30,109 bases of DNA from an uncultured Bacilli bacterium. GTDB lineage: Bacteria; Bacillota_I; Bacilli_A; RF39; UBA660. Made by a program: the position numbers and the translations under genes. The DNA lies in contig CAKOKM010000015.1 in the NCBI GenBank assembly GCA_934091015.1, positions 1 to 30,109 on the forward strand, written 5' to 3'. The notes below the pieces were generated by a model. That model did not search any database, was not told where the DNA came from, and saw only the letters and a program-made list of their open reading frames with translations. Positions 8,160 to 16,098 of this stretch are shown here, in pieces; position 1 is the first letter of the stretch, and each line of letters opens with the position of its first letter.

Positions 8160-8254
8160 AAAATGTGGCTATAATTATTGTAGCCACATTTTATTACATT
8201 AATTATTTAATGTAATATTATCAGAACTATAATTATATGTTCTGATAATATTAT
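8160..8254. repeat. Three consecutive perfect inverted repeats
   Basis: After the HU terminator come three more hairpins in 95 bases. The first pairs 8160-8171 with 8181-8192 (12 bp, core TGTGGCTA). The second pairs 8193-8202 with 8207-8216 (10 bp, ATTACATTAA). The third pairs 8214-8227 with 8239-8252 (14 bp, core TATCAGAAC), extendable by one or two pairs. Hairpins two and three share three bases, so they would compete. No coding sequence is present. Function unknown: backup terminators, RNA stability elements or a small mobile-element remnant are possible. Confidence 0.8.
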
Positions 8255-8308
8255 TATAAACATTTAAATATATTTTATACACGTTTTAATATCAAATTAA
8301 ATTTAATA

Positions 8309-8337
8309 TTTACTATTATTTGTTTTTTTTCTATAAT
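8309..8337 (+). promoter_or_regulatory. Promoter of the desulfurase/thiolase operon
   Basis: TTTACT (8309-8314), 17-base spacer, perfect TATAAT (8332-8337). Confidence 0.65.
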
Positions 8338-8365
8338 AAATTAGATAAATATTTAAGGAGGACCT

Positions 8366-9496
8366 ATGATATATTTAGATTATGCTTCGGCAACCCCGGT
8401 TGATAAAGATGTATTAGATTGCTATGTAAATGTTACAAATAATTATTATGGTAATCCAAACTCTAATCATGATATGGGAAAAATGGCAAAAAAAATTATT
8501 GATGATGCTAATTTAAAAATTGCCAATATTTTAAAAGTTAATCCTGATGAAATAATTTATACAAGTGGTGCTACTGAAAGTAATAATCTAGCGATATTAG
8601 GTGCATCTTATCGATATAAAAATTTTGGAAATCATATTTTAGTTAGTAGTCTTGAACATAATTCAGTAATGAGTTCTTGTTTACGTTTACAAGAAGAAGG
8701 TTTTGAAGTAGAAATAATTCCAGTTAACAAAGATGGAATAGTTGACATAGATGTTTTAAAGAGTATGATTAGACCAACAACTATTTTAGTATCAGTAACT
8801 TCTGTCGATTCAGAGCTTGGAATAAAACAACCTATTGAAGAAATTGGTAAGGTTTTAAAAAATTATGATCATATTGTTTTCCACACTGACGCATCACAAG
8901 CAATTGGTAAAATTAATATAGATATTCAAAATGCCGATTTAGTAACTATTGCTCCGCATAAATTTTATGGGTTAATGGGAATCTCTATTTTAGTAAAAAG
9001 AAAAAATATCGAGTTAATACCTCAAATATTAGGTGGCAAATCAACAACTGTTTATCGTAGTGGTACTCCTAATACTAATTTAATTGCGAGTACGGCGGTT
9101 GCAATTGAAAAAGCATATAAAAATTTAGATGAAAGATATAAATATGTTAAGGAACTTCATGATTATTTAATTAACTTATTAAAACAAAATAAAGATGTAA
9201 TTATTAATAGTACTGCAAATAGCTTGCCTTATACAATTAATATAAGTGTTAAGAAAATAAAATCAGTCCTTTTTGTTGATAAATTAAATCAAAATGGAGT
9301 AATGGTTTCTAGTAAAACTAGTTGTTGTCCAATAATGACACCTTCAAAATTAGTGTATGCACTAACTAAAGATAAAGGAAGAGCAAGTTCATCAATTAGA
9401 ATTAGTTTATCTTATTTAACAGCTAGAGAAGAAATAGATGAATTTATAAAAATATTTAATAAAGTATATAAAGAGGTTAAAAATGGAGAAGTATAA
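8366..9496 (+). CDS. Cysteine desulfurase (NifS/IscS family)
   Basis: A 376-residue class V aminotransferase-fold enzyme that takes sulfur from cysteine using PLP. Visible features are the opening YLDYASATPVD, the GATESNN phosphate-binding loop, the DASQAIGKI segment whose Asp contacts the PLP ring, the PLP lysine in APHKFYG (Lys199) and the sulfur-carrying Cys loop SSKTSCCP (Cys320/321). The familiar family motif here is SxSACSSG, so the loop is diverged and has two adjacent Cys. It has AAGGAGG before ATG 8366 and overlaps the downstream thiolase by 14 bases, so it probably serves tRNA thiolation rather than general Fe-S assembly, though IscS-like supply of other pathways cannot be excluded. 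Confidence 0.93.
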   Translation: MIYLDYASATPVDKDVLDCYVNVTNNYYGNPNSNHDMGKMAKKIIDDANLKIANILKVNPDEIIYTSGATESNNLAILGASYRYKNFGNHILVSSLEHNSVMSSCLRLQEEGFEVEIIPVNKDGIVDIDVLKSMIRPTTILVSVTSVDSELGIKQPIEEIGKVLKNYDHIVFHTDASQAIGKINIDIQNADLVTIAPHKFYGLMGISILVKRKNIELIPQILGGKSTTVYRSGTPNTNLIASTAVAIEKAYKNLDERYKYVKELHDYLINLLKQNKDVIINSTANSLPYTINISVKKIKSVLFVDKLNQNGVMVSSKTSCCPIMTPSKLVYALTKDKGRASSSIRISLSYLTAREEIDEFIKIFNKVYKEVKNGEV

Positions 9497-10313
9497 AGAA
9501 ATAGAAAGAAGCATTATAACAACATATCGTAAAGAAATATGGTCTAAATTTGTTAAAGCTGTTTCTGATTATAAATTAATTGAAGAAAATGATAATGTCA
9601 TGGTTTGTATTAGTGGAGGAAAAGACTCTTTTTTGCTTGCTAAATGTATTCAAGAATTACAAAGGCATGGCAACGTTAAATTTAATGCTCATTATGTTGT
9701 TATGGATCCTGGTTATAATGAATATAATCGTAATTTTATATTAGATAACGCTAAAATATTAAATATTCCATTAGAGATGTTTGAAAGTGATATTTTTGAT
9801 GTAGTTGCTAATGTGGATTCAAAAAGTCCTTGCTATTTATGTGCAAGGATGCGTAGAGGATATTTATACAATCATGCTAAGGAGTTAGGATGCAACAAAA
9901 TTGCGCTAGGTCATCACTTTGATGATGTTATTGAAACAACCCTTTTATCTATGTTGTATGGAGCCGAAATTAAAACAATGATGCCTAAATTGCATTCTGA
10001 TAATTATGAAGGAATAGATTTAATTAGACCATTATATTTAGTTAAAGAAGCATCTATTATTGCTTGGAAAAATTATAACGAATTAACTTTTATAAATTGT
10101 GCATGTCGTTTTACAGAAGGTTGTTCCTTAATAAATGATGGAACAAGTAAACGTAAAGAAATGAAAGAACTAATTAAAAATTTACGTAAAATTAATCCAA
10201 GTGTTGATGCTAATATTTTTAAAGCAATGGATAATGTTAATATGAATTGTATACTTTCTTGGCACAAAGATGGAGTAAATCATTCATTTTTAGATGATTA
10301 CGATAAGAAATAA
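9483..10313 (+). CDS. TtcA-like tRNA 2-thiolation enzyme (PP-loop ATPase)
   Basis: A 276-residue N-type ATP pyrophosphatase. It has the PP-loop SGGKDS (about 44-49), the CxxC pair in PCYLCARMRRGYLY (about Cys117 and Cys120), the HHFDDVIETTLL motif, and later cysteines in NCACRFTEGC that can complete a [4Fe-4S] site. This matches TtcA, which activates C32 of certain tRNAs by adenylation and inserts sulfur. The substrate position is inferred from the family. Its start overlaps the cysteine desulfurase gene by 14 bases, so donor and acceptor enzymes are probably made together. The 3' end overlaps the convergent yolD gene by 16 bases, and its terminator lies inside yolD. Confidence 0.9.
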   Translation: MEKYKEIERSIITTYRKEIWSKFVKAVSDYKLIEENDNVMVCISGGKDSFLLAKCIQELQRHGNVKFNAHYVVMDPGYNEYNRNFILDNAKILNIPLEMFESDIFDVVANVDSKSPCYLCARMRRGYLYNHAKELGCNKIALGHHFDDVIETTLLSMLYGAEIKTMMPKLHSDNYEGIDLIRPLYLVKEASIIAWKNYNELTFINCACRFTEGCSLINDGTSKRKEMKELIKNLRKINPSVDANIFKAMDNVNMNCILSWHKDGVNHSFLDDYDKK

Positions 10314-10630
10314 TCTAGTTTTTTAATATTCATTATTTCACAAAAGAAGATATGATTATTATAGTTTAAAAATATTTTATTTAAGGAACTGTCTATTTTA
10401 GTAACGGTTCCTTTTATATTTTTAATATATCCATTATCGTAAATAGTAAATTCTAAAGGTATTTTATTAATTAATGATTCTTTAATTAAATTTTCAAACT
10501 CATTTATTTGTTCTTCTGATAAATCTGGTTTAACTATTCTAGATTTTTCTTTAACTATCATATTCATTATATAGTTGCCGTTAATAACTGAATTAAAAGG
10601 TGCCCATTTAATCGCGTTTCGATTAGGCAT
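10298..10630 (-). CDS. yolD: YolD-like protein
   Basis: A 110-residue protein of the YolD-like family: a short basic N-terminus (MPNRNAIKWAPFNSV), a helical LSEEQINEFENLIKE segment and a C-terminal beta domain. YolD proteins are typically encoded beside UvrX-type Y-family polymerases in Bacilli and are thought to act as accessory factors, by analogy with UmuD; the biochemical role is not settled. Here it overlaps uvrX by eight bases, with GGAGG ahead of its ATG, so the two are co-translated. The gene also carries, on the opposite strand, the terminator of the convergent thiolation operon. Confidence 0.88.
   Translation of the reverse strand: MPNRNAIKWAPFNSVINGNYIMNMIVKEKSRIVKPDLSEEQINEFENLIKESLINKIPLEFTIYDNGYIKNIKGTVTKIDSSLNKIFLNYNNHIFFCEIMNIKKLDYFLS
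10383..10424 (+). terminator. Terminator for the thiolation operon, inside yolD
   Basis: Ten-base stem AAGGAACTGT (10383-10392) / ACGGTTCCTT (10404-10413), with one T-G pair, an 11-base loop and the tail TTATATTTTT. On the plus strand it follows ttcA by 70 bases, within the coding region of the convergent yolD gene. Confidence 0.7.
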
Positions 10631-11891
10631 TGTGGCCTCCTATCTTCCCATTACGCATTCTAATAGTAGAATCATCAAGTAAACTAGATGCTTTCAAAAT
10701 CATATTAACACCATATTTGTTATTAAGTTCATCTATAACAATTTCACCATTTTTGTTTGTTTTTTCTTCTTCATATGATTCAAATATATTAAGTTGAATT
10801 CCGACATCATCAGATAATCTACCAAAAGAAATTGAAACTTTTCTAATTGGCATATATTCTTCATAATATTTATCAAACATAATTAAACAAATATCAGCTA
10901 TTTCGTCTTCTTTAAATATACTAGTATCTAATTTAGTTACGTGATAAAAACCACCACCAGTTTCCTTAGAGTAACCGATTCCTAAACCAATTGAAGAAGT
11001 TTGTTTATGAGCTATTCTTAATCTTCTAACTAAAACACTTACCATTTCTCTTATAATAAGAATTATATTGTTTTGATTATAATCTTTAAATAAAATTTGA
11101 CTATGACTAATTGAATTTTCTTTTGGAATATAATTATTAAAATCACTTATTCTAGCGTTATCAATCCCATTAGCATGCTCCCATAGTTCAAGACCAATAA
11201 TACCATATTTATCTTTTAATTTATTTTTATCATATTTGGCAATATCTCCTACTGTATAAAGACCTAGCTTATTTAAATTACGTTCCATGCGTGGCCCAAT
11301 GCTCCACATTTTTGATAGGGGTGTGATAGACCATAATTTAGTTTTGACATCATCATAAGTCCATTTAGCAATGTTATTTTGAACGTGTTTAGCTTCAATA
11401 TCCATTGAAATTTTAGCAAGTAATATATTTGGACCAATTCCGGCGGTTGTAGTAAGTCCAGTTCTTTTCTTTATATCATTTATAATAGTTTGAGCAAGTT
11501 CATAATCAGTCATATTATACATATGAAGGTAATTAGTAACATCCAAAAACACTTCATCAATTGAGTAAACATGAATATCTTCTTTAGCAACATACTCTAA
11601 ATAAATACTTAAAACCTCACGGCTTTTTTGAATATATAAGTTCATACGAGGCGGTGCTTTAATTATTTTAATGTTTTTAGGTAAATCATAGGCTCTTCCT
11701 CTAGATGGAACTCCTAAATTTTTTAGAAAAGGCGTAACTGCCAAAGTAATAGCGCCATTTCTAGTTGGATCGCAAACAACTAGAGCAGTAGTAAATGGAT
11801 CAAGACCTCTTTCTATACATTCACAAGAAGCAAAAAAACTTTTTAAATCAATTGCAATAATATTCCTATTTGAATATAAACTATTTTTCAT
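10623..11891 (-). CDS. uvrX: UvrX-type Y-family DNA polymerase
   Basis: A 422-residue ImuB/DinB/UmuC-family translesion polymerase. It shows the catalytic IAIDLKSFFASCE (metal-binding Asp and the steric-gate region), YSIDEVFLD with the second acidic pair (about 120-128), AGIGPNILLAKIS in the palm, and the helix-hairpin-helix thumb with GLYTVGDIAKY. The C-terminus has a little-finger domain and QLNIFESYEEE, which may include a clamp-binding QLxIF peptide. It copies damaged DNA. I start at ATG 11891: AAGGAG lies eight bases upstream, whereas the longer frame to 11960 would begin upstream of the predicted promoter. It forms an operon with yolD and probably responds to DNA damage. Confidence 0.93.
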   Translation of the reverse strand: MKNSLYSNRNIIAIDLKSFFASCECIERGLDPFTTALVVCDPTRNGAITLAVTPFLKNLGVPSRGRAYDLPKNIKIIKAPPRMNLYIQKSREVLSIYLEYVAKEDIHVYSIDEVFLDVTNYLHMYNMTDYELAQTIINDIKKRTGLTTTAGIGPNILLAKISMDIEAKHVQNNIAKWTYDDVKTKLWSITPLSKMWSIGPRMERNLNKLGLYTVGDIAKYDKNKLKDKYGIIGLELWEHANGIDNARISDFNNYIPKENSISHSQILFKDYNQNNIILIIREMVSVLVRRLRIAHKQTSSIGLGIGYSKETGGGFYHVTKLDTSIFKEDEIADICLIMFDKYYEEYMPIRKVSISFGRLSDDVGIQLNIFESYEEEKTNKNGEIVIDELNNKYGVNMILKASSLLDDSTIRMRNGKIGGHNA

Positions 11892-11920
11892 TAGACATTT
11901 CTCCTTATGAGAATATATTA

Positions 11921-11960
11921 AAACAATTGTTTGTATACATCTAGTGGAAATAATTGGCAA
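11921..11960 (-). promoter_or_regulatory. uvrX-yolD promoter with overlapping palindromic operator
   Basis: On the minus strand TTGCCA (11955-11960), a 17-base spacer and TATACA (11932-11937). The perfect palindrome AAACAATTGTTT (11921-11932) touches the end of the -10 and covers the predicted transcription start, the place for a repressor. The -10 itself is in a small palindrome, TGTATACA (11932-11939). The site is not the GAAC-N4-GTTC LexA box of B. subtilis. Confidence 0.6.
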
Positions 11961-12019
11961 AAATAAAACTTATAACTATAATTATAGATAGAATTATTTA
12001 AACTATTTGTGTTATTATT

Positions 12020-12028
12020 TGTTATAAT
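12020..12028 (+). promoter_or_regulatory. Extended -10 promoter of priA
   Basis: TGTTATAAT (12020-12028) is a perfect extended -10. No clear -35 is seen at the normal distance. It lies 30 bases before the priA start. Confidence 0.6.
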
Positions 12029-12057
12029 ATTAATTAGTTAGAAAGAAGGTATTTATT

Positions 12058-14232
12058 ATGTATGCTAATATTTTAGTTGAATATGGTGCTAAAGCCCTAG
12101 ATCAAACATTTACTTATATTATTCCTGATACTTTAAAAGATAATTTAAAAGTTGGAATGAAAGTAAAAGTTCCTTTTAGAAATACCTTAATTAATGGATT
12201 TGTCTTAGAAATAACTAATAATTGTAATAACAATAATTTAAAAGAAATAGCAAGTATTACAGATGAATACTTTTGTTTAAATAAAGAGTTATTAGAGCTT
12301 GGTAAAACATTAAAAGAATTAACCCTTTGTTCTCTTATTCAAGCATATCAAGCAATGCTTCCATCTTCTATGAAAATAAAAACAATTAAAAGTAGTTATC
12401 AAAAATATGATGAATATTTAGAATTAATAAATAAAGATACTGCTATTAATTATACTAACAATAATAAAAGAAGTATTAAACAAATTGAAATACTTAATAG
12501 ACTTTTAAATAATGAAAAAATCTTAAAAAAAGAATATAGTTTAGATATAATAAAAAAACTAACTTATGAAAATATTATTAAAATAAATAAAGTTAATAAA
12601 TATCGAATAAATATTGATAATAATAGTTTTAAGAAAAAAGAATTAACTTTAGAACAAAAAGAAGTAGTAGAAAAAGTAGAGGCAAGTTTTAATAAAAGTG
12701 AAATATTTTTGCTTCATGGGGTAACTGGATCAGGTAAAACTGAGGTATATATGGAGTTAATCGAAGAAGTAGTTAAAACAGGTAAATGTGCAATACTTCT
12801 TGTTCCGGAAATTAGTTTAACTCATCAAATAGTTTCAAGATTTTATTCAAGATTTGGTAGTGATGTTGCTATTTTCCATAGTGCTTTATCAGATGGTGAA
12901 AAATACGATGAATATCATAAAATTTTAAATGGAGATGTACATATTGTTGTTGGAACTAGAAGTGCTATATTTGTTCCTTTTGAAAAAATTGGAATTATCA
13001 TATTAGATGAAGAACAAAGCAGTAACTATAAACAAGATAGTAATCCTAGATATCATGCTAGAGATATTGCTCTTTTAAGAAGTAAATATCATAACTGTCC
13101 AGTTGTACTTGGTTCTGCAACGCCTTCACTTGAAACAATGGCTAGGGCTAAAAAAGGGGTTTATACTTTACTATCTTTAACCAAAAGAATTGGAAAAAGT
13201 GTAATGCCTACTACTAAAATAGTTGATATGCAAGAAGAATATAAAAAAAGAAATATGATTATAAGTGATTATTTAGATCAAAAAATAAGGGAGAAACTAG
13301 AAGCAAATGAACAAGTTTTATTAATGCTTAATCGAAGAGGTTTTTCAACTATAGTTAATTGTAAAAATTGCGGATACACCTTTAAATGTCCTCATTGTGA
13401 AATATCTTTAACTTATCATAAAACAAGTAATAATTTAAGATGCCATTATTGTGGATATACCATTAATAATCCCGATACCTGCCCAAGTTGTATGGAAAAA
13501 TCTTTAACTAATTTTGGACTTGGTACTGAAAAGTTAGAAGAAGAAATTAATAAAAGATATAATGTTAAAACAGTTAGAATGGATGCTGATACAACCAGTA
13601 AAAAAGGCAGCCAAGACGAAATTATAGCTAAAATAGAAAGCGAAGATGTAAGCATAATTGTTGGTACTCAAATGATTAGTAAAGGATTTGATTTTCCTAA
13701 AGTAACATTAGCAGCCATAATTAACGCGGATGATTCTTTAAATATTCCAGATTTTAGAAGTGGAGAAAATACTTTTGAACTTATTACTCAAACAATTGGT
13801 AGAGCTGGAAGAGCAAGTGATAAATCAGATGCTGTAATTCAAACATTTAATAGTGATAACAAAATAATAGAATATGCTAAAAATAATGATTATGAATCTC
13901 TTTATAATTATGAAATGAATATTAGAAAAATTCTTAAATATCCGCCATATTTTTATATAACTAAAATTTTAATTGCATCCAAAGATTATAATGAAGCATC
14001 TAAAGAAATATCTAAAGTTAAAAATTATTTAGATAAAAAACTTACTAATGTTATAATTTTAGGGCCAACAACTGCTGCAATGTTTAAAATAAATAATGTT
14101 TACAGATTTCAAATAATATTAAAATATAAAGCCTATAATTCAGTTAAAGAACATTTAAAATATTTAGATGATGTTTATAGATTAAACAGTAAAGTAAATA
14201 TTGAAATAGATAATAATCCAACTAGGGCGTAA
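12058..14232 (+). CDS. priA: Primosomal replication restart helicase PriA
   Basis: A 724-residue superfamily 2 helicase matching PriA throughout. It has the N-terminal DNA-binding domain opening YANILVEYGAKALDQTFTY, the Walker A GVTGSGKTEVY (about 222-232), the motif II DEEQ (about 316-319; DEEH is usual), GSATPS (motif III), a zinc module with eight cysteines between about 436 and 483 (NCKNCG, CPHC, CHYCG, CPSC), and GTQMISKGFDF and QTIGRAGR as motifs V and VI. PriA reloads the replisome at stalled forks. GAAGG precedes the ATG. It is divergent from uvrX across 166 bases and appears monocistronic. The DEEQ variant should still be an active helicase box, as DExQ occurs in related families. 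Confidence 0.97.
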   Translation: MYANILVEYGAKALDQTFTYIIPDTLKDNLKVGMKVKVPFRNTLINGFVLEITNNCNNNNLKEIASITDEYFCLNKELLELGKTLKELTLCSLIQAYQAMLPSSMKIKTIKSSYQKYDEYLELINKDTAINYTNNNKRSIKQIEILNRLLNNEKILKKEYSLDIIKKLTYENIIKINKVNKYRINIDNNSFKKKELTLEQKEVVEKVEASFNKSEIFLLHGVTGSGKTEVYMELIEEVVKTGKCAILLVPEISLTHQIVSRFYSRFGSDVAIFHSALSDGEKYDEYHKILNGDVHIVVGTRSAIFVPFEKIGIIILDEEQSSNYKQDSNPRYHARDIALLRSKYHNCPVVLGSATPSLETMARAKKGVYTLLSLTKRIGKSVMPTTKIVDMQEEYKKRNMIISDYLDQKIREKLEANEQVLLMLNRRGFSTIVNCKNCGYTFKCPHCEISLTYHKTSNNLRCHYCGYTINNPDTCPSCMEKSLTNFGLGTEKLEEEINKRYNVKTVRMDADTTSKKGSQDEIIAKIESEDVSIIVGTQMISKGFDFPKVTLAAIINADDSLNIPDFRSGENTFELITQTIGRAGRASDKSDAVIQTFNSDNKIIEYAKNNDYESLYNYEMNIRKILKYPPYFYITKILIASKDYNEASKEISKVKNYLDKKLTNVIILGPTTAAMFKINNVYRFQIILKYKAYNSVKEHLKYLDDVYRLNSKVNIEIDNNPTRA

Positions 14233-14280
14233 ACAGTTATTGTTATTTTAGGATGGGTAAAATAGGTCGTAATATGTTAT

Positions 14281-14335
14281 ATTTTATAATTTAAACACAT
14301 TAGATTTTCTTTTGTGTTTTTATATATTATAAAAT
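14281..14335 (+). terminator. Terminator after priA, nested in a wider inverted repeat
   Basis: AAACACA (14293-14299) pairs with TGTGTTT (14313-14319), with AGA/TCT inside the loop and a T tail. The perfect ten-base arms ATTTTATAAT (14281-14290) and ATTATAAAAT (14326-14335) flank this hairpin. Confidence 0.6.
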
Positions 14336-14347
14336 CCAAAAATATGT

Positions 14348-14376
14348 TTGCAAATTTTTAAAAAATATGCTAAAAT
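14348..14376 (+). promoter_or_regulatory. Promoter of the 14405-17496 gene pair
   Basis: TTGCAA (14348-14353), 17-base spacer, TAAAAT (14371-14376) with an extended TGC at 14368-14370. Confidence 0.8.
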
Positions 14377-14404
14377 AAGCCTTAATTTAAAGAGGAGAGT
14401 GTTT

Positions 14405-16066
14405 ATGAACACAGATGTAGCACTAAATTATAAGGCTAAATTAACACAAGTTGAAGACAAAATAGAAGAAATTGAAAGAATAGGTTTTAATGTTAAGACA
14501 TTTAAAGAAGAAGTAGAAAAAATTATTACTGACACTAATTCAAAAGTTAAAATATCTAAAAATAAAAATTTTGAAGGATTTATAATTGCTGATTATTCTA
14601 ATGCAATAACAAGATTAGAAAAATTAGATTCTAGTTTAGATTCTTTTGAAATATATATTAAAGTTAATAATTATGCTGAATATTTAGATAAAAATTATAT
14701 TAAAGAAGATAAAATAAGTGAAATTGTTGGTGAAATTAAAAAACTACTTAGAAGTCTTGGTAATTCGTCAGTGATTGATTATGAAGAAGAAAAGAAAATT
14801 GTTGAACCATTTTATAAAGGTGTTTTTAAAGTAATTTGTTTTGAAATATATTATACTGGAAAAAGCACTTTGCTAGAATTTTGCAAAGCTAGTGAAATTG
14901 ATAAATCATTTATCGAAAGAAAAATAAAGGCTGCAATCGATGAAATTAATTTTGAAAAATATCCCGAAATTGAAGCTAAATATTATGAAATCAAAAGAAA
15001 TGGTAGTAATAGTTCACTATTAGATAATGATTTTCTTAAATTAATGGTATTTAAAGATGAAAAAGATAGATTAAAAAATGTTATAACAGTTCCTGCTAAT
15101 AACATGGTTAAAAATATTGAGTCAGTTGAAAAAGAAATTAAAGAAAAATATAAAGATTATTCTAATACTGAAAAAACATATGAAGATAGTGTTAAAACAT
15201 TTAAATTAGAATTTAAAGAACTTATGAAATCAATTGTTGCAGTTGCCATAGCGTTATCAATACCAGTAGCTAGTTTTAACTTATCTCTTTTTATAGGCAA
15301 AAAGTTATTTAAAGAATATTCATATGATGTTAGTAAAAATACATACAATTCTTATGATAATGCTTATACCCATAGTGATGAACGAGAAATTATTGATGAT
15401 ACAACTAAAACAGCTTACGTTGTTAAATATGATACGTTAAGTAGTGATGATATTGATGACTATAATTCTAAAAAAATTTATAATTTTAGAATTACAGAGG
15501 AAGATGCTATGTGGTATCGAAGAAAAACCATTTATGATCTAAGTTATTTAAAATATCAAGATATTAATGGGTATTTAGATTATTGGAATAAAAATGTTAC
15601 AGTTCCTATTAATAGCAGTGAGATTGTTAATATAAAGGATAATAGTGATATTGTTCAAGAATATGTAGATTATTATGAACTTATATATAATATTGTAGAC
15701 TTAGAATCCAAACATGCTGAAGTAAGCTTTAATAGTATTTTACTCACCATTTTGCTTACCATTGTTGCTATTGTCATAGAAGCTGGAATTATGTATGTAG
15801 ATTTAAATAATAGCAATGATAAATTTCGCCTAATTAGTAGATTTATAGAATATATAAGTGCAAAAGAAAATCTTAAAAATGATAAAAAATTATTTTTAGA
15901 ACAAACTAAGGAACTACTAATGTTAATCGGTCAAAATGACGAACTTAGAAATGTCTTTAATCAAGAAGCATCTAAATATAATTATATATTTGAAGATTAC
16001 GGAATTAAACTACCTAAAGAAACACTTGATAGTACTACTAAGAAGAAATTGTTAAGTGGTAAATAA
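14405..16066 (+). CDS. Two-pass membrane protein with coiled-coil cytoplasmic arms
   Basis: I do not recognise this 553-residue family. From the N-terminus: a helical, Lys/Glu-rich region of about 270 residues with predicted coiled-coil stretches (AKLTQVEDKIEEIERIGF; VEKEIKEKYKDYSNTEKTYE), a transmembrane helix at about 273-298, a Tyr/Asp-rich loop of about 145 residues that would face outside, a second helix at about 440-466, and an 85-residue cytoplasmic tail. There is no signal peptide and no enzyme motif. AGAGGAG before ATG 14405 fixes the start; an upstream in-frame TTG at 14348 is part of the -35. It lies 32 bases before an AAA+ ATPase gene with no promoter between them, so the pair probably works together, with the ATPase acting on or through the cytoplasmic arms. 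Confidence 0.8.
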   Translation: MNTDVALNYKAKLTQVEDKIEEIERIGFNVKTFKEEVEKIITDTNSKVKISKNKNFEGFIIADYSNAITRLEKLDSSLDSFEIYIKVNNYAEYLDKNYIKEDKISEIVGEIKKLLRSLGNSSVIDYEEEKKIVEPFYKGVFKVICFEIYYTGKSTLLEFCKASEIDKSFIERKIKAAIDEINFEKYPEIEAKYYEIKRNGSNSSLLDNDFLKLMVFKDEKDRLKNVITVPANNMVKNIESVEKEIKEKYKDYSNTEKTYEDSVKTFKLEFKELMKSIVAVAIALSIPVASFNLSLFIGKKLFKEYSYDVSKNTYNSYDNAYTHSDEREIIDDTTKTAYVVKYDTLSSDDIDDYNSKKIYNFRITEEDAMWYRRKTIYDLSYLKYQDINGYLDYWNKNVTVPINSSEIVNIKDNSDIVQEYVDYYELIYNIVDLESKHAEVSFNSILLTILLTIVAIVIEAGIMYVDLNNSNDKFRLISRFIEYISAKENLKNDKKLFLEQTKELLMLIGQNDELRNVFNQEASKYNYIFEDYGIKLPKETLDSTTKKKLLSGK

Positions 16067-16098
16067 ATTAGAATATTAAAATTAAGGGGGAAAATAAA

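Noticed and set aside
11892..11960. Longer N-terminus for UvrX
   Set aside because: The 23 extra codons cover the predicted promoter and operator, and AAGGAG sits correctly before ATG 11891.
14348..14404. Longer start (TTG 14348) for the two-pass membrane protein
   Set aside because: TTG 14348 is part of the -35 hexamer; ATG 14405 has AGAGGAG.
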